From Chloroflexota bacterium (GTDB lineage Bacteria; Chloroflexota; Ktedonobacteria; Ktedonobacterales; JADMIN01): a stretch of 40,497 nucleotides of DNA. Of this stretch, positions 1 through 8,467 are shown in pieces. The position numbers and the translations under genes were made by a program. The notes under the pieces are model-generated. The model made no database searches. It was not told where the DNA came from and saw only the letters and a list, made by a program, of their open reading frames with translations. Every line of letters starts with the position of its first letter. The stretch's first letter is position 1. The DNA is taken from the NCBI GenBank assembly GCA_021814145.1, contig JAKAIY010000015.1, positions 1-40,497 on the forward strand, in the 5' to 3' direction.

Positions 1-615
1 GCGATGTACAGCTACAACAGCGGCGGGCTGTTCATCATGGGCAGCTCGGCGAAGGTCCCGCTGCTGGTGTCGTATCTGGAATACATCGAGAGCCAGGGGC
101 GCGGGCCGAACGACTACGAAGTGTCGGTGATGACGGCGATGATCGAGCAGTCCGACAACAACGCCGCGCAGGTGATCTATGACACGCTGGACTACGCGCC
201 TGGCCAGATCGCGCACATGCGTAACTGGGGCGTCACCGATTACCAGCCGAACCCCAACGGCTGGGGCTGGGGTATGTGGTCGCCGGGAGACATGGCGCGG
301 CTGCTCTCGCTGCTCCAGGCGGGCAAGGTCCTCAACGCCTCAGACCGCGGCCTGGCGCTCTACCTGATGAGCCACATCGAGAGCGACCAGCAGTTTGGCG
401 TGGGCGATAGCGCGCCCGCCGGAGCCCAGTTCTGGATGAAGAATGGCTGGGTGACGGGGCCGGATGGCGCGTGGAACGTCAATTCCTCCGGCATCGTCAA
501 GGTGGGCGGCGAGACCTACATCGTGACCGTTTACAACGGCGAGCTCGGCTCCTACCAGCAGGGCGTGGACATCGTCAACCACGTCTGCGGCGCGGTCGGC
601 CAGGCGCTGAAGTAG
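1..615 (+). CDS. class A beta-lactamase-like serine hydrolase, 5' end cut by window
   Basis: This is the C-terminal part of a penicillin-binding-fold serine hydrolase; the reading frame is open at base 1, so the true start lies outside the window. Near the start the protein reads SSAKVPLL, which fits the SxxK nucleophile motif (Ser then Lys). About 35 residues later QSDNNAA supplies the SDN motif, and KNGW near the C-terminus stands where class A enzymes have KTG. The family hydrolyses beta-lactams or related amide or ester substrates outside the membrane. The export signal cannot be seen because the N-terminus is missing. KNGW instead of KTG and the short core argue for a general serine hydrolase rather than a proven resistance enzyme. 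A CCTCACnCCC repeat begins 22 bases after the stop codon. Confidence 0.8.
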   Translation, partial: AMYSYNSGGLFIMGSSAKVPLLVSYLEYIESQGRGPNDYEVSVMTAMIEQSDNNAAQVIYDTLDYAPGQIAHMRNWGVTDYQPNPNGWGWGMWSPGDMARLLSLLQAGKVLNASDRGLALYLMSHIESDQQFGVGDSAPAGAQFWMKNGWVTGPDGAWNVNSSGIVKVGGETYIVTVYNGELGSYQQGVDIVNHVCGAVGQALK

Positions 616-637
616 AGCGGGATCAGCGGAAGAAGCG

Positions 638-668
638 CCTCACTCCCTGCCCTCTCTCCGCTGCGGAG
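638..668 (+). repeat. CCTCACnCCC palindromic repeat, copy 1 (intergenic)
   Basis: It starts with CCTCACTCCCTGCCC and contains the small hairpin CTCCGC-t-GCGGAG (656-668). It lies between the serine hydrolase and the convergent glycosyltransferase. The same CCTCACnCCC head plus GC-rich hairpin recurs at 1121-1161, 2341-2418 and 8227-8269. The sequence after 668 (to about 708) may be an interrupted remainder. Confidence 0.55.
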
Positions 669-745
669 GCGCTGGGCGCGCGGCGGCGTATCGCGTGGGA
701 GGGGAAGGTGGCCGCAGCCCGGATGGGGCGGCTGGCGCTTCACGC

Positions 746-3235
746 TCACCCATCCACTGGCGTGTATTCCGGCTGGCCGTTGTTGTTGAAGGTGAGCAGG
801 TAGAGGGCGCGGTCGGGATAGGCGCGGCGGAGGGCGGCGTAGTCGCTGGCGCTGGCGGCGTAGGCGTAGAGGTCATCGCCGCGCAGCAGGGGATCGTTGA
901 GGGCGAAGAGGGTGTAGCCGTAGAGCTGGCTGTTGTCAGTGATGATGATCGCGTGGTGGACAGGCGGGCGCGAGAGCGCGGCGGTCTGGATGCGCGTTCC
1001 GGCGGCCATGCCAGTGAAGTTGGCGTGCAGGGCCATCTGGCGGGGGAAGTAGTACAGCGCGGCGCAGGCCAGCAGCCCGAGCAGCAGCGCGGGCGCCGCC
1101 AGCGGGGGCAGGGCGCGCGACCTCACCCCCGGCCCCTCTCCTCCACGGAGGAGAGGGGTGAAGGAACGCGCCTCCCTGCCTACCTCCCACAGGACGATGA
1201 TCCCGCGCGCGGTGAGGCCGAGCAGGAAGGGCAGCGCCTCGAAGAGGTAGCGCGGGCCGAGGTAGACGCCGTGGTAGAAGTAGCCGAGGAAGGCGAAGGT
1301 CATCAGCAGGGCGCCGCCGAGCAGGAAGGCGTCGGCGGGACGCGCGCGGCGGGCGAGGAATGGCAGCGGGATGAAGGCCAGCGTGAGGTAGTACGGCCAG
1401 CCGTAGAGCGAGATCGAGAGGCTGGTGAGCAACTCGCCCACGGTGATGAAGCCTGCGGCGAGCGTGTGCGCGCCGTAGAAGCCGACGCCCGGCCCGAAGC
1501 CCCAGTGGTCGCCGGGGAAGAACAGCGCGCGCGGCGTGAGCAGCGGATACCCGGTCAGGAGCGTGTTGTAATCGAGGTAGATGGCGAGGCATGCGGCGAT
1601 GGGCGTGACGGTCCAGGCGAGCGGCGCCGCCCAGCGCCGTCGCTGGAGCACGGGCCAGCGCTCGCGCCAGACAACCCACGCCAGCCCGGCCACCGACGCC
1701 GCCGCGAAGAGCGCCGCCGTCTCGCGGGTGAGCATCGCCAGCCCCCAGAGCGCGGCGGCCAGCGGCAGGTTCCAGCCGCGCCCGCCCTGGGCGAAGCGGG
1801 TCAGCGCCCAGAGACCCCAGACGAGGTAGAACAGCGCGACGGCATGGCTGAGATAGCTGGCGGAGAGCCAGAGGAAGAACGGCGAGAGGGCGCCGAGCGC
1901 GACGGCCAGCGTCGCCACGCGCCGGTCGTAGAGCCGCCGCAGCGTCAGCCCGACGCCCAGCAGCGCCAGCGCGCCCAGCAGCGGCTCGATCAGCCAGGGA
2001 ACGCCCAGCAGGACACCCACCGCCAGCGTCGCGCTGGTCCCCGGCTCGTACTGCGGGAACCAGCGCCCGTTGAAGATGACCATGAAGGGGCCGAAGAACT
2101 GGCCGGGCGCGGCGGGCGCGGGAGCGTAGAGCCGCCCGGAAGCGAAGATCTTCGCGCCGAAGAGATAGGCGCTGGCGTCATAGATATGCGGCTGCGCATG
2201 GTACTGGACGAGCGCGATCCAGACGGTAAAGGCGAAGGACGCGGCGATCAGCGCCAGCCCGGCGGGGTGGATGGCGGCGGTGAGGTGGGCCCAGGCGGAG
2301 GAACCCCGGGCGGCGAAAGCCGTGGCCAGGGGCCTGCGGACACGAGGCCCGCCTGCGCGGGCTGGGGAGCCACGTTTCCTTCTCGCCCGCGCGGAGGCGA
2401 GGAGGCCAGGGCGTGAGGCCCGCGCCACCAGCCAGCCAATCCCCGCTTCGATGGCCCAGACGGCTCCGAGCAGAACCAGCGCCCAGAGGAGGACGCGGAC
2501 CAGCAGGTCGAGCGTCATGGCGGCGAGCGGCCAGATATCGCCGGGATCGTTCGGGTAGAAGGCGCTGACGGGCGTGGCGAGGGACTGGAGCGGGCCAGAC
2601 TGGGAGATGGCGATGACGTGGTCGTTGCGGTCTATGGTGAGCGCGATTCTGGCGCCATCGCTGAGGGAGAGGTTGAGCGTGACGGGTGTTTCTGGCTGCT
2701 GGAGGGCGGCGGTGACACGCTGGCTTGCGCCGTCGGGAACGGCGAGCGACACATTCCCGGCGATGGGCGGCGAGGCGTCGCAGCGCGCTGGCTGGCCGTC
2801 CGCCGCGACACAGAGGTCACGCCAGCGGCTGAGGTCGTCGAGGCCGCGCATCCAGGCGTAGAAGCGGTAGTAGAGCGTGCTGGCGATGCTGTGGAGGTAG
2901 GCGGGGTCGAGCGTGTAGTTGTTCGTGCTGTCCGTGCCATCAAGCTGGTATTCGTGAATCACGGGGTCGCGCGGCGGCAGGGTGACGGCCAGCAGGCTGG
3001 CGTGGGTGGCGATGTGGCGCGTGACGCTGCCGGCGCGGACGGTGAGTCCGCTGGCGTCGCGTGTGATCGTGACGGGCAGCGACGCGCGGGAGAGGAGCGC
3101 GTCCGCCAGCAGCAGCCCGAGGAACAGGACGGCGTAGAGCGCGGCGCGGCGGGCGAAAGGCGCGCCGGAAATCTCTGACGCCCGCTGCGGCCGCCGGGCG
3201 GTCGGAGCGCGCACACGCGGCTGGGTTTCCATCAT
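746..3235 (-). CDS. GT39/PMT-type integral membrane glycosyltransferase
   Basis: This is an 829-residue membrane protein resembling the dolichyl-phosphate-mannose/ArnT-like GT-C superfamily, which moves sugars from a lipid carrier onto an extracytoplasmic acceptor. There is one N-terminal membrane segment and then a soluble stretch of about 170 residues outside the membrane. A long multi-pass region follows, in which IYDASAYLFGAK resembles the acidic first-loop motif of the family and MLTRETAALF a later conserved loop. The start ATG at 3235 follows an AGAGAGAGG tract directly; the next ATG (3232) is equally possible. An upstream extension to 3370 is open but reads as low-complexity Arg/Gly/Trp sequence and was not used. 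Two palindromic repeats lie in frame (about residues 273-299 and 692-705), so the gene has tolerated insertions. The acceptor is unknown. Confidence 0.7.
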   Translation of the reverse strand: MMETQPRVRAPTARRPQRASEISGAPFARRAALYAVLFLGLLLADALLSRASLPVTITRDASGLTVRAGSVTRHIATHASLLAVTLPPRDPVIHEYQLDGTDSTNNYTLDPAYLHSIASTLYYRFYAWMRGLDDLSRWRDLCVAADGQPARCDASPPIAGNVSLAVPDGASQRVTAALQQPETPVTLNLSLSDGARIALTIDRNDHVIAISQSGPLQSLATPVSAFYPNDPGDIWPLAAMTLDLLVRVLLWALVLLGAVWAIEAGIGWLVARASRPGLLASARARRKRGSPARAGGPRVRRPLATAFAARGSSAWAHLTAAIHPAGLALIAASFAFTVWIALVQYHAQPHIYDASAYLFGAKIFASGRLYAPAPAAPGQFFGPFMVIFNGRWFPQYEPGTSATLAVGVLLGVPWLIEPLLGALALLGVGLTLRRLYDRRVATLAVALGALSPFFLWLSASYLSHAVALFYLVWGLWALTRFAQGGRGWNLPLAAALWGLAMLTRETAALFAAASVAGLAWVVWRERWPVLQRRRWAAPLAWTVTPIAACLAIYLDYNTLLTGYPLLTPRALFFPGDHWGFGPGVGFYGAHTLAAGFITVGELLTSLSISLYGWPYYLTLAFIPLPFLARRARPADAFLLGGALLMTFAFLGYFYHGVYLGPRYLFEALPFLLGLTARGIIVLWEVGREARSFTPLLRGGEGPGVRSRALPPLAAPALLLGLLACAALYYFPRQMALHANFTGMAAGTRIQTAALSRPPVHHAIIITDNSQLYGYTLFALNDPLLRGDDLYAYAASASDYAALRRAYPDRALYLLTFNNNGQPEYTPVDG
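1121..1161 (+). repeat. CCTCACnCCC palindromic repeat, copy 2, inside glycosyltransferase gene
   Basis: The head CCTCACCCCCGGCCC is followed by a perfect 12-bp inverted repeat, 1133-1144 against 1147-1158, with a 2-base centre. It runs antisense to the host gene and is read as TPLLRGGEGPGV, which does not look like the surrounding membrane sequence. It adds residues without breaking the frame. Confidence 0.75.
2341..2418 (-). repeat. CCTCACnCCC palindromic repeat, copy 3, inside glycosyltransferase gene
   Basis: Read on the minus strand it starts CCTCACGCCCTGGCC. It contains two hairpins: CTCGCC/GGCGAG (2382-2387 with 2396-2401) and GCCCGC/GCGGGC (2347-2352 with 2357-2362). It is translated into an Arg/Pro/Ala-rich insert between membrane segments. 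It lies in the same sense as the host gene, whereas copy 2 is antisense. Confidence 0.65.
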
Positions 3236-3542
3236 CCTCTCTCTTCGTCCGCCCGACCGCACAGGCCAGCGACGCCATCCCGTTGGCGCCCCTCCGCATC
3301 CACGGCCCAGTGTAACACGGGGAGAGCGCGCCGGCCATGAACAGCCCCCGCTAGTCCAGGACGGCGCCACGGCTGGTATTGACAGGCTCTCGTCAGAAAG
3401 GGCGCGGGGATTCTTCAGGTAGCCAGACTACCATTGCCTGCGAGAACAGACGCGCGGCGGACGCGGGGATGAGCGCCGGGAGCGCGAGAGCGAGGAAAGA
3501 AGCGCGTCGTGACGAAGCTCTGGAAAACTAGGTCGAGTTGAT
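3236..3542. other. divergent intergenic region, no clear element
   Basis: This 307-base gap separates the minus-strand glycosyltransferase from the plus-strand MFS gene, so promoters for both should lie here. A TTGACA hexamer occurs near 3379, but I find no matching -10 element at normal spacing. I see no RNA gene, repeat or operator that I can support. Confidence 0.4.
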
Positions 3543-4973
3543 ATGGCCGCTGATATGACAGGCGCCTCGCGGTACAGCGTCGCGGAGCGCATTGACCGCC
3601 TGCCGATGACGCGCGAAGTGTGGCGCATTATGCTGCTGGCAGGCCTCGCCTGGCTCATCGAGTCCTATGACATCGGCATTATTGGCAATGTCCTGCCGTC
3701 GCTCACCCATCAGTACGCGCTCTCGACGGTGATGACGGGCTGGCTGGTGATCGCCTCCACGCTGGGTATTGTCGTCGCGGTGATCCCCTCCGGCTGGATC
3801 GCGGACCACATCGGGCGCAAGCGCGTGCTGGTGGTCGGAACGGCGTGGTACGCCGTCTTCTCGCTGCTCTGTGGGTTCGCGCCAAATGTGGAGGCGCTGG
3901 TGGCGCTGCGCTTCATCGCGGGCTTCGGCATGGGCGCGGTGTTCCCCATCCCCTATGCGATGGCGGCGGAGTACATGCCCCGGCGCATGCGCGGCGCGAT
4001 GACCGGCGTGCTGGACTCTTTCCTCTCCGCTGGCTACTTCCTGGCGCCGCTGCTGGCTTTCCTGCTGATTCCCAGCCTCTCGCTCTCGCTCGGCTGGCGC
4101 GCGCTGTTCTGGATCGGCGGCGCGCCGCTGCTCTATGTGCCCGCGCTGATCCGCTGGATGCCGGAGTCGGCGCGGTGGCGCCAATCGCGCGGTGAAATGC
4201 GCGAGGCCGACCGGCTGGTGCGCTCGCTGGAGACGGCTATCGAGCGCCGGACAGGACGGCCCCTGCCAGAGCCGGCCCCAGCGGAGCCCGTGGTCGTGAG
4301 CCCGCGCCGGGCGCCCGTCTCGCTGCTCTTTCGCGGGCCGTTCCTGGCGCGCACGGTGATGATGTGGATCGCGTTTCCCTGCGTCCTGTTTGTGTTCTAC
4401 GCCGTGCAGACCTATACGCCGACCGTGCTGGTGAAAGAGGGCTACGCGCTGGGCAGCGCCTTCCTGATGACGGCGCTGATCGTCGTCGTTTCGATTCCAG
4501 GCAAATACCTGGAGGCGTATCTGGTGGAGCGCTATGGGCGCAAGGCGACGATCATCTCCTTTACGGTTATCGCCGCGCTTAGCGCCGCGCTCTTTGGCTA
4601 TACCCACAGCATGGCGACGGCGCTGATATTCGGCATGCTGCTCTCGTTCTTCGGCATTGGGGTTGATCCGGCGATCAAGATCTATGGGGCCGAGCAGTAT
4701 CCGACCTACGTGCGCGAGACGGGCATCGGGTTCATCGAGGGCATCGGACGTCTGCTGGGCGGCGCGCTGGCGCCGTTCATCATGGCGTTCGTGCTCGACA
4801 GTCAGGGCGCGCCGGCGACCTACCTGTTCGTGGCGGCGGTGGCGCTGGTCGGCGCGGCGGCGGTGGGCTTCCTGGGGACTGAGACGCGCGGCCAGTCCAT
4901 TGAGCATGTGAAAGCGGTGTCAGCGGTCGCCGCGCTGCATCTCCAGCCGTCGCCTGAGCCGCTGAGCGCCTAG
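3543..4973 (+). CDS. MFS transporter, sugar/aromatic-acid porter type
   Basis: This is a 476-residue, 12-helix major facilitator. The motif between helices 2 and 3 reads GWIADHIGRKR, a close match to the MFS motif A. PESARW after helix 6 is typical of the sugar porter and aromatic acid/niacin transporter branches. The N-terminal sequence AERIDRLPMTREVWRIMLLAG, followed by an ESYDIG helix, resembles putative metabolite:H+ symporters. A central cytoplasmic loop (about residues 215-260) is rich in Pro and charged residues. ATG 3543 was chosen as the first start; ATG 3555 is also possible and neither has a strong ribosome site. The substrate cannot be read from the sequence. A perfect 15-bp hairpin lies about 110 bases after the stop. 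Confidence 0.8.
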   Translation: MAADMTGASRYSVAERIDRLPMTREVWRIMLLAGLAWLIESYDIGIIGNVLPSLTHQYALSTVMTGWLVIASTLGIVVAVIPSGWIADHIGRKRVLVVGTAWYAVFSLLCGFAPNVEALVALRFIAGFGMGAVFPIPYAMAAEYMPRRMRGAMTGVLDSFLSAGYFLAPLLAFLLIPSLSLSLGWRALFWIGGAPLLYVPALIRWMPESARWRQSRGEMREADRLVRSLETAIERRTGRPLPEPAPAEPVVVSPRRAPVSLLFRGPFLARTVMMWIAFPCVLFVFYAVQTYTPTVLVKEGYALGSAFLMTALIVVVSIPGKYLEAYLVERYGRKATIISFTVIAALSAALFGYTHSMATALIFGMLLSFFGIGVDPAIKIYGAEQYPTYVRETGIGFIEGIGRLLGGALAPFIMAFVLDSQGAPATYLFVAAVALVGAAAVGFLGTETRGQSIEHVKAVSAVAALHLQPSPEPLSA

Positions 4974-5085
4974 CGCCTGCCTGAGGGAGGCGGACGCAGG
5001 GCTCCTCACGCTCTAGCCCGCTTCCCTCCATTCCCGCGCTCCACGCCGGGGCCGCTCCATCGGGCGAAAGAGCCGGGCAATGCCG

Positions 5086-5120
5086 GAATAGCGCAGGGAC
5101 AAACGGTCCCTGCGCTATTC
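5086..5120. terminator. perfect 15-bp hairpin after the MFS gene
   Basis: The stem GAATAGCGCAGGGAC (5086-5100) pairs perfectly with 5106-5120 across the 5-base loop AAACG. No long T tract follows on the plus strand, only AAATATGG, so it may be a weak terminator, a transcript-stabilising structure or a protein-binding site. Confidence 0.5.
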
Positions 5121-5541
5121 AAATATGGCAAGCGAATTGCTACGTCCTGCCGCTGGGTCGCTGACCGCGATGCGGGATGGATACTATGAGAGCGCCGCCG
5201 TGGACGGGCGTGTTCCTTTTTTATTCGCCCAATTTTCCAGCGCCGTTTCACCCTCCATACGGCGTTAGCGGCAGGCCCGCTCGCGAATCGCGGATATTCG
5301 TACCGGAAAGCGAAGCATGGCGGGTTCACGGGTCTGACCCGCCCTGGCCGCATCACGCCTTCAATGGCGCCAGGCGATGATGCGTGGAAAGGAAGCGCCA
5401 CGGTGCGCGACGTCAACGGTACGACCTCTCGATCTTCCCCAGATACACGTCCACAGGCCGGCCTGGCGGGCTCCCCCCACGCCGCCCGGAGAACATCTGT
5501 GGATGACGCCGCGCGCCAGAACAAGTAAGGAGCCTTGAAAC
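5121..5541. other. intergenic region upstream of the multicopper oxidase
   Basis: This stretch has no convincing gene: the open frames across it are short, overlap the neighbours and lack ribosome sites. It should carry the promoter of the oxidase gene, but I cannot identify its boxes. The only clear signal is AAGGAG at 5527-5532, the ribosome site of that gene. Confidence 0.4.
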
Positions 5542-7299
5542 ATGGCGCGAAAACCAGGGACGTTCTCAAGAAGGCAGCTTCTGGTCGCTGGCGCGGCGGC
5601 TGGCGTGACGCTGGCGCTGCCCTGGCAATGGGATGTGGCGCACGCCGCTCCTATGCCGTCATCCCCCAATCTCAAGAAGTATCTGGACCCGCTCTTCATT
5701 CCACCCAAGCTGACGCTCACCTCATCCGGCGCGAGCGCCACTATCTCGATGAGCGAGAGTAACAACGTATGGAAGTTCCATAGCCAGCTGCCAGCGGCCC
5801 CGCGCACCTGGGGTTATTACGGCGCGCCGTACCTGGGCCCCATTATCGAGGCCCGAACTGGTGTTCCAATCACGATTACCTGGAGCAACAACCTGCCCGC
5901 CACCCACATCTTTACGGTGGACACCACCATTCACTGGGCGAATCCGGCTAATGGCACGACCACCCCGGCGGTCCCCCACCTGCACGGCGGGTTCACCCTG
6001 CCCCAGTTCGACGGCCATCCTGAGTCCTGGTTCACGACGTCACGAGTAACGCCGGTCAACACCGGGCCTCACTTCATCTCGTCCACTTTCACCTACGGCA
6101 ACGAGCAGCAGGCCGCCATGCTCTGGTATCACGACCACGCGCTCGGCGTTACCCGGCTGAACGTGTACGCCGGGCTGGCCGGCCTGTACTTCCTCAGGGA
6201 CACCGTGGAGGATGGGCTCAACCTTCCCAAGGACCCGTATGAGGTCCCGATTGTCATCCAGGACCGCATCCTCAATCCGAATGGCTCGCTGTTTTACCCC
6301 AATGTTGGCGTCACTGCCTACCATCCAGTCTGGGTGCCGGAGTTTTTCGGTGATACGCCGGTGATAAACGGCAAGGCGTATCCATACCTGGATGTGGAGC
6401 CGCGGAGATACCGCTTCCGGCTGGTGAATGGCTCGGACGCCCGGTTCTACAATCTCTGGTTCGACAACGGGGTGAATCCGGTCCCGTTCTATCAGATCGG
6501 GACTGATGGCGGGTTCCTTGGCGCGCCGGCTCCTGTGACCAAGCTGTTGCTTGCCCCAGGGGAACGTGCGGACATCATCTTCGACTTCACAGGCATGCCC
6601 CGAGGGACAGCGCTGACCCTGAAGAACAACGCCAAAGCCCCGTACCCCGGCGGCAAGGGCGGCCAGATCCCCAATCTCATGCAGTTCCGCGTGACCAAGC
6701 CCCTCCAGGGCGCCGATACGACGACGCCAGCCGCGCGGCTGGCATTGCCGCCGATCGTACCACTCAATCCTGTGGGAGCGACAACGAGGGACCTGGTTCT
6801 GAAGGAGAACCTGGACCCCGTGACTGGTCTGCCGATCAACATGCTGATCGAGGGGCTGTTCTTTGACGATCCGATTAGCGAGAAGCCTAGCGCCGGATCA
6901 ACCGAGGTCTGGCAGTTCATCAATCTGACCGTTGACGCGCATCCCATGCACCTCCACCTCGTGCAGTTCCAGATCCTCAACCGCCAGCCGATCAACACGG
7001 CGGGCTATCTGGCGGCGTGGAACGCCTGGGTCGCGGGCGGGCGCATACCTGGCCAGCGGCCCAATCTGGCGAACTTCCTGGCTGGCCCAGCCGTTCCGCC
7101 GCCAGCCAATGAAGCGGGATACAAGGACACCGCCAGGGCGATGCCGGGAGAAGTCCTGCGGGTGATCGCCAAGTTCGACCTGCCCTCCGGGCAGATCGTG
7201 CTACCGCCTGGTATTTCGAACCCGCAGTACGTCTACCATTGCCACATCCTCGAGCATGAGGATAACGAGATGATGCGGCCATACGAAGTGATCGTGTAA
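5542..7299 (+). CDS. Tat-exported multicopper oxidase, CotA/bilirubin-oxidase type
   Basis: This 585-residue laccase-like enzyme oxidises a substrate one electron at a time and reduces O2 to water. The N-terminus has a twin-arginine signal (SRRQLLVAGAAAG, residues 9-21) ending near AHAA (33-36), so it is exported folded. All four copper motifs are present: HLH at 146-148, HDH at 197-199, HPMHLH at 467-472, and HCHILEHEDNEMM at 566-578. The last carries the T1 Cys567, His572 and the axial Met577. The HCH...HEDNEMM ending and the wide-open loops match the CotA and bilirubin oxidase branch rather than CueO, and there is no Met-rich insert. ATG 5542 follows AAGGAG with 9-base spacing. It stands alone as a transcription unit, convergent with the dnaC-like gene. 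The natural substrate (Mn2+, bilirubin, phenols) is not decided. Confidence 0.9.
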   Translation: MARKPGTFSRRQLLVAGAAAGVTLALPWQWDVAHAAPMPSSPNLKKYLDPLFIPPKLTLTSSGASATISMSESNNVWKFHSQLPAAPRTWGYYGAPYLGPIIEARTGVPITITWSNNLPATHIFTVDTTIHWANPANGTTTPAVPHLHGGFTLPQFDGHPESWFTTSRVTPVNTGPHFISSTFTYGNEQQAAMLWYHDHALGVTRLNVYAGLAGLYFLRDTVEDGLNLPKDPYEVPIVIQDRILNPNGSLFYPNVGVTAYHPVWVPEFFGDTPVINGKAYPYLDVEPRRYRFRLVNGSDARFYNLWFDNGVNPVPFYQIGTDGGFLGAPAPVTKLLLAPGERADIIFDFTGMPRGTALTLKNNAKAPYPGGKGGQIPNLMQFRVTKPLQGADTTTPAARLALPPIVPLNPVGATTRDLVLKENLDPVTGLPINMLIEGLFFDDPISEKPSAGSTEVWQFINLTVDAHPMHLHLVQFQILNRQPINTAGYLAAWNAWVAGGRIPGQRPNLANFLAGPAVPPPANEAGYKDTARAMPGEVLRVIAKFDLPSGQIVLPPGISNPQYVYHCHILEHEDNEMMRPYEVIV

Positions 7300-7320
7300 A
7301 CGCTGTCCGGAAGGGTAACG

Positions 7321-7361
7321 CGGGCGCGGCGAGCTACCGTGGCTGGTAGCCGCCGCGCCCG
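7321..7361. terminator. bidirectional hairpin between the oxidase and dnaC-like genes
   Basis: CGGGCGCGGCGAGCTACC (7321-7338) pairs with GGTAGCCGCCGCGCCCG (7345-7361), with one unpaired base in the stem and a 6-base loop. It lies between two convergent genes and overlaps the last codons of the minus-strand gene. There is no T tract, so it fits a shared, possibly Rho-assisted, terminator. Confidence 0.6.
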
Positions 7362-8467
7362 TTGCGTGGGGCCGCGCCGCCGGAGCCGGGCGCGCGCCGC
7401 CGCGCTCCCGTATGGCGCTCGCGGTAGTCGGGTACGTCCATCACGACGTGGCGCACGAAGCTGATATCGGAGAGGCGCGAGCGGATGCGCTCGTCCATGT
7501 GGCTCAGCAGGCGGTGGTTGGTGGTGATGACGGTCGGCATGCGGTAGTTGTAGCGGTAGTTGATGATCTGGAACAGCTTCTCGGTAGCCCAGGCGGTGCC
7601 GTTCTCGGCGCCCAGGTCGTCCAGCGCCAGCAGCCCCGCCTCGCGCACTTTGTCGAAGAGCTCGTCGTAGGGCGTCTCGCTGGTGGGCGCGAAAGTCGCG
7701 CGCAGGTGATCGAGCAGGTCGGGCGTGATGCTGAAAAAGACCGACTGCCCGGCGGCGAGGCGCTCGCTGGCGATGGCGGCGGCGAGGTGCGTCTTGCCCG
7801 CGCCGTAGCCGCCGCTGAGCACCAGCCAGCCCTGCGGGTCCTCGGCGTAGCGCCGCGCCACCTCGTAGGCCTCGCGCACGCCAGGGACGCTGGTGTCGAA
7901 TGTGTCGAAGGTCTTGTCGTGAAAGGCGTCCAGGCTGGACATGCGGCGCAGGTCGGCGCGGCGGCGCTCCTCCAGCGCGCGTTCCTTGCAGACGCAGGGC
8001 ACGGCCTGCCCGAAGGACGGATCACCCACCGGCACATCATCACGGACGAAGCCCGCGCCGTGGCAGATAGGGCAGACATCGGCGGCCAGCGAGCGCGCGG
8101 GCGGTCCTCCGGCGGCAGGTGGATGCGCGGGGGGTGGGAAGGCCGCGCGCAAGGCGGCGGCGTAGCCCCCGGCGGCCTCACCCAGCGAGAGCATGCCGTG
8201 CGTCTCCCGGTGGCGGGGCGCCGCGCCTCCCGCCCCGCTCTCCTTGGAGGAGAGCGGCGGGGTGTGAGGGCCGCGTGGCGGCAATTCGAGGATGCGCTCG
8301 CTATCCAGGTCCAGCGGGCTAGCGGCGTCTGGCGCGGGCGGACGGATCACGGGCGCGGGGCGTGTCGCGAACCGGCGGGACGGCGCGGATGCCCGGCCGC
8401 TATCGAGGCGGCCGCGACTGGCGCGCGCGCGGGCCGTCCTAGCGAGAATATCGCCCATGCGTTCCAT
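7334..8467 (-). CDS. DnaC/DnaI-like AAA+ helicase loader
   Basis: This is a 377-residue ATPase of the DnaC/IstB group, which loads the replicative helicase onto origin DNA. A disordered N-terminus is followed by a zinc-binding knuckle (Cys132, Cys135, Cys158, Cys160). The AAA+ core has Walker A GGYGAGKT at 219-226, Walker B LLALDDLGAE at 279-288 and sensor TTN at 315-317. An Arg-rich tail ends the protein. The start at 8467 is decided by AAAGGAGG 8 bases upstream, placed inside the end of the DnaD-like gene. The two genes overlap by 29 bases and are probably translationally coupled. Residues about 65-88 come from a palindromic repeat inserted in frame in the non-catalytic linker. Being third in an operon after dnaB and a DnaD-like gene supports the loader role over a transposition helper. 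Confidence 0.88.
   Translation of the reverse strand: MERMGDILARTARARASRGRLDSGRASAPSRRFATRPAPVIRPPAPDAASPLDLDSERILELPPRGPHTPPLSSKESGAGGAAPRHRETHGMLSLGEAAGGYAAALRAAFPPPAHPPAAGGPPARSLAADVCPICHGAGFVRDDVPVGDPSFGQAVPCVCKERALEERRRADLRRMSSLDAFHDKTFDTFDTSVPGVREAYEVARRYAEDPQGWLVLSGGYGAGKTHLAAAIASERLAAGQSVFFSITPDLLDHLRATFAPTSETPYDELFDKVREAGLLALDDLGAENGTAWATEKLFQIINYRYNYRMPTVITTNHRLLSHMDERIRSRLSDISFVRHVVMDVPDYRERHTGARRRAPGSGGAAPRNGRGGYQPR
8227..8269 (-). repeat. CCTCACnCCC palindromic repeat, copy 4, inside dnaC-like gene
   Basis: On the minus strand it starts CCTCACACCCCGCCG and holds a perfect 10-bp inverted repeat (8235-8244 with 8248-8257, 3-base centre). It is translated in frame as part of the loader's disordered linker and has the same sense as the host gene. 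Confidence 0.75.

Noticed and set aside
695-2416. 573-residue plus-strand open frame antisense to the glycosyltransferase
   Set aside because: It is Arg/Glu/Gly-rich with no recognisable domain or ribosome site; long antisense frames are expected in very GC-rich DNA.
3528-4907. 459-residue minus-strand frame antisense to the MFS gene
   Set aside because: It is rich in His/Arg/Asp repeats without any domain; the sense frame is a clear 12-helix transporter.
5006-5569. 187-residue minus-strand frame in the gap before the multicopper oxidase
   Set aside because: No ribosome site, no domain, and it runs into the start of the oxidase; the composition does not resemble the neighbours.
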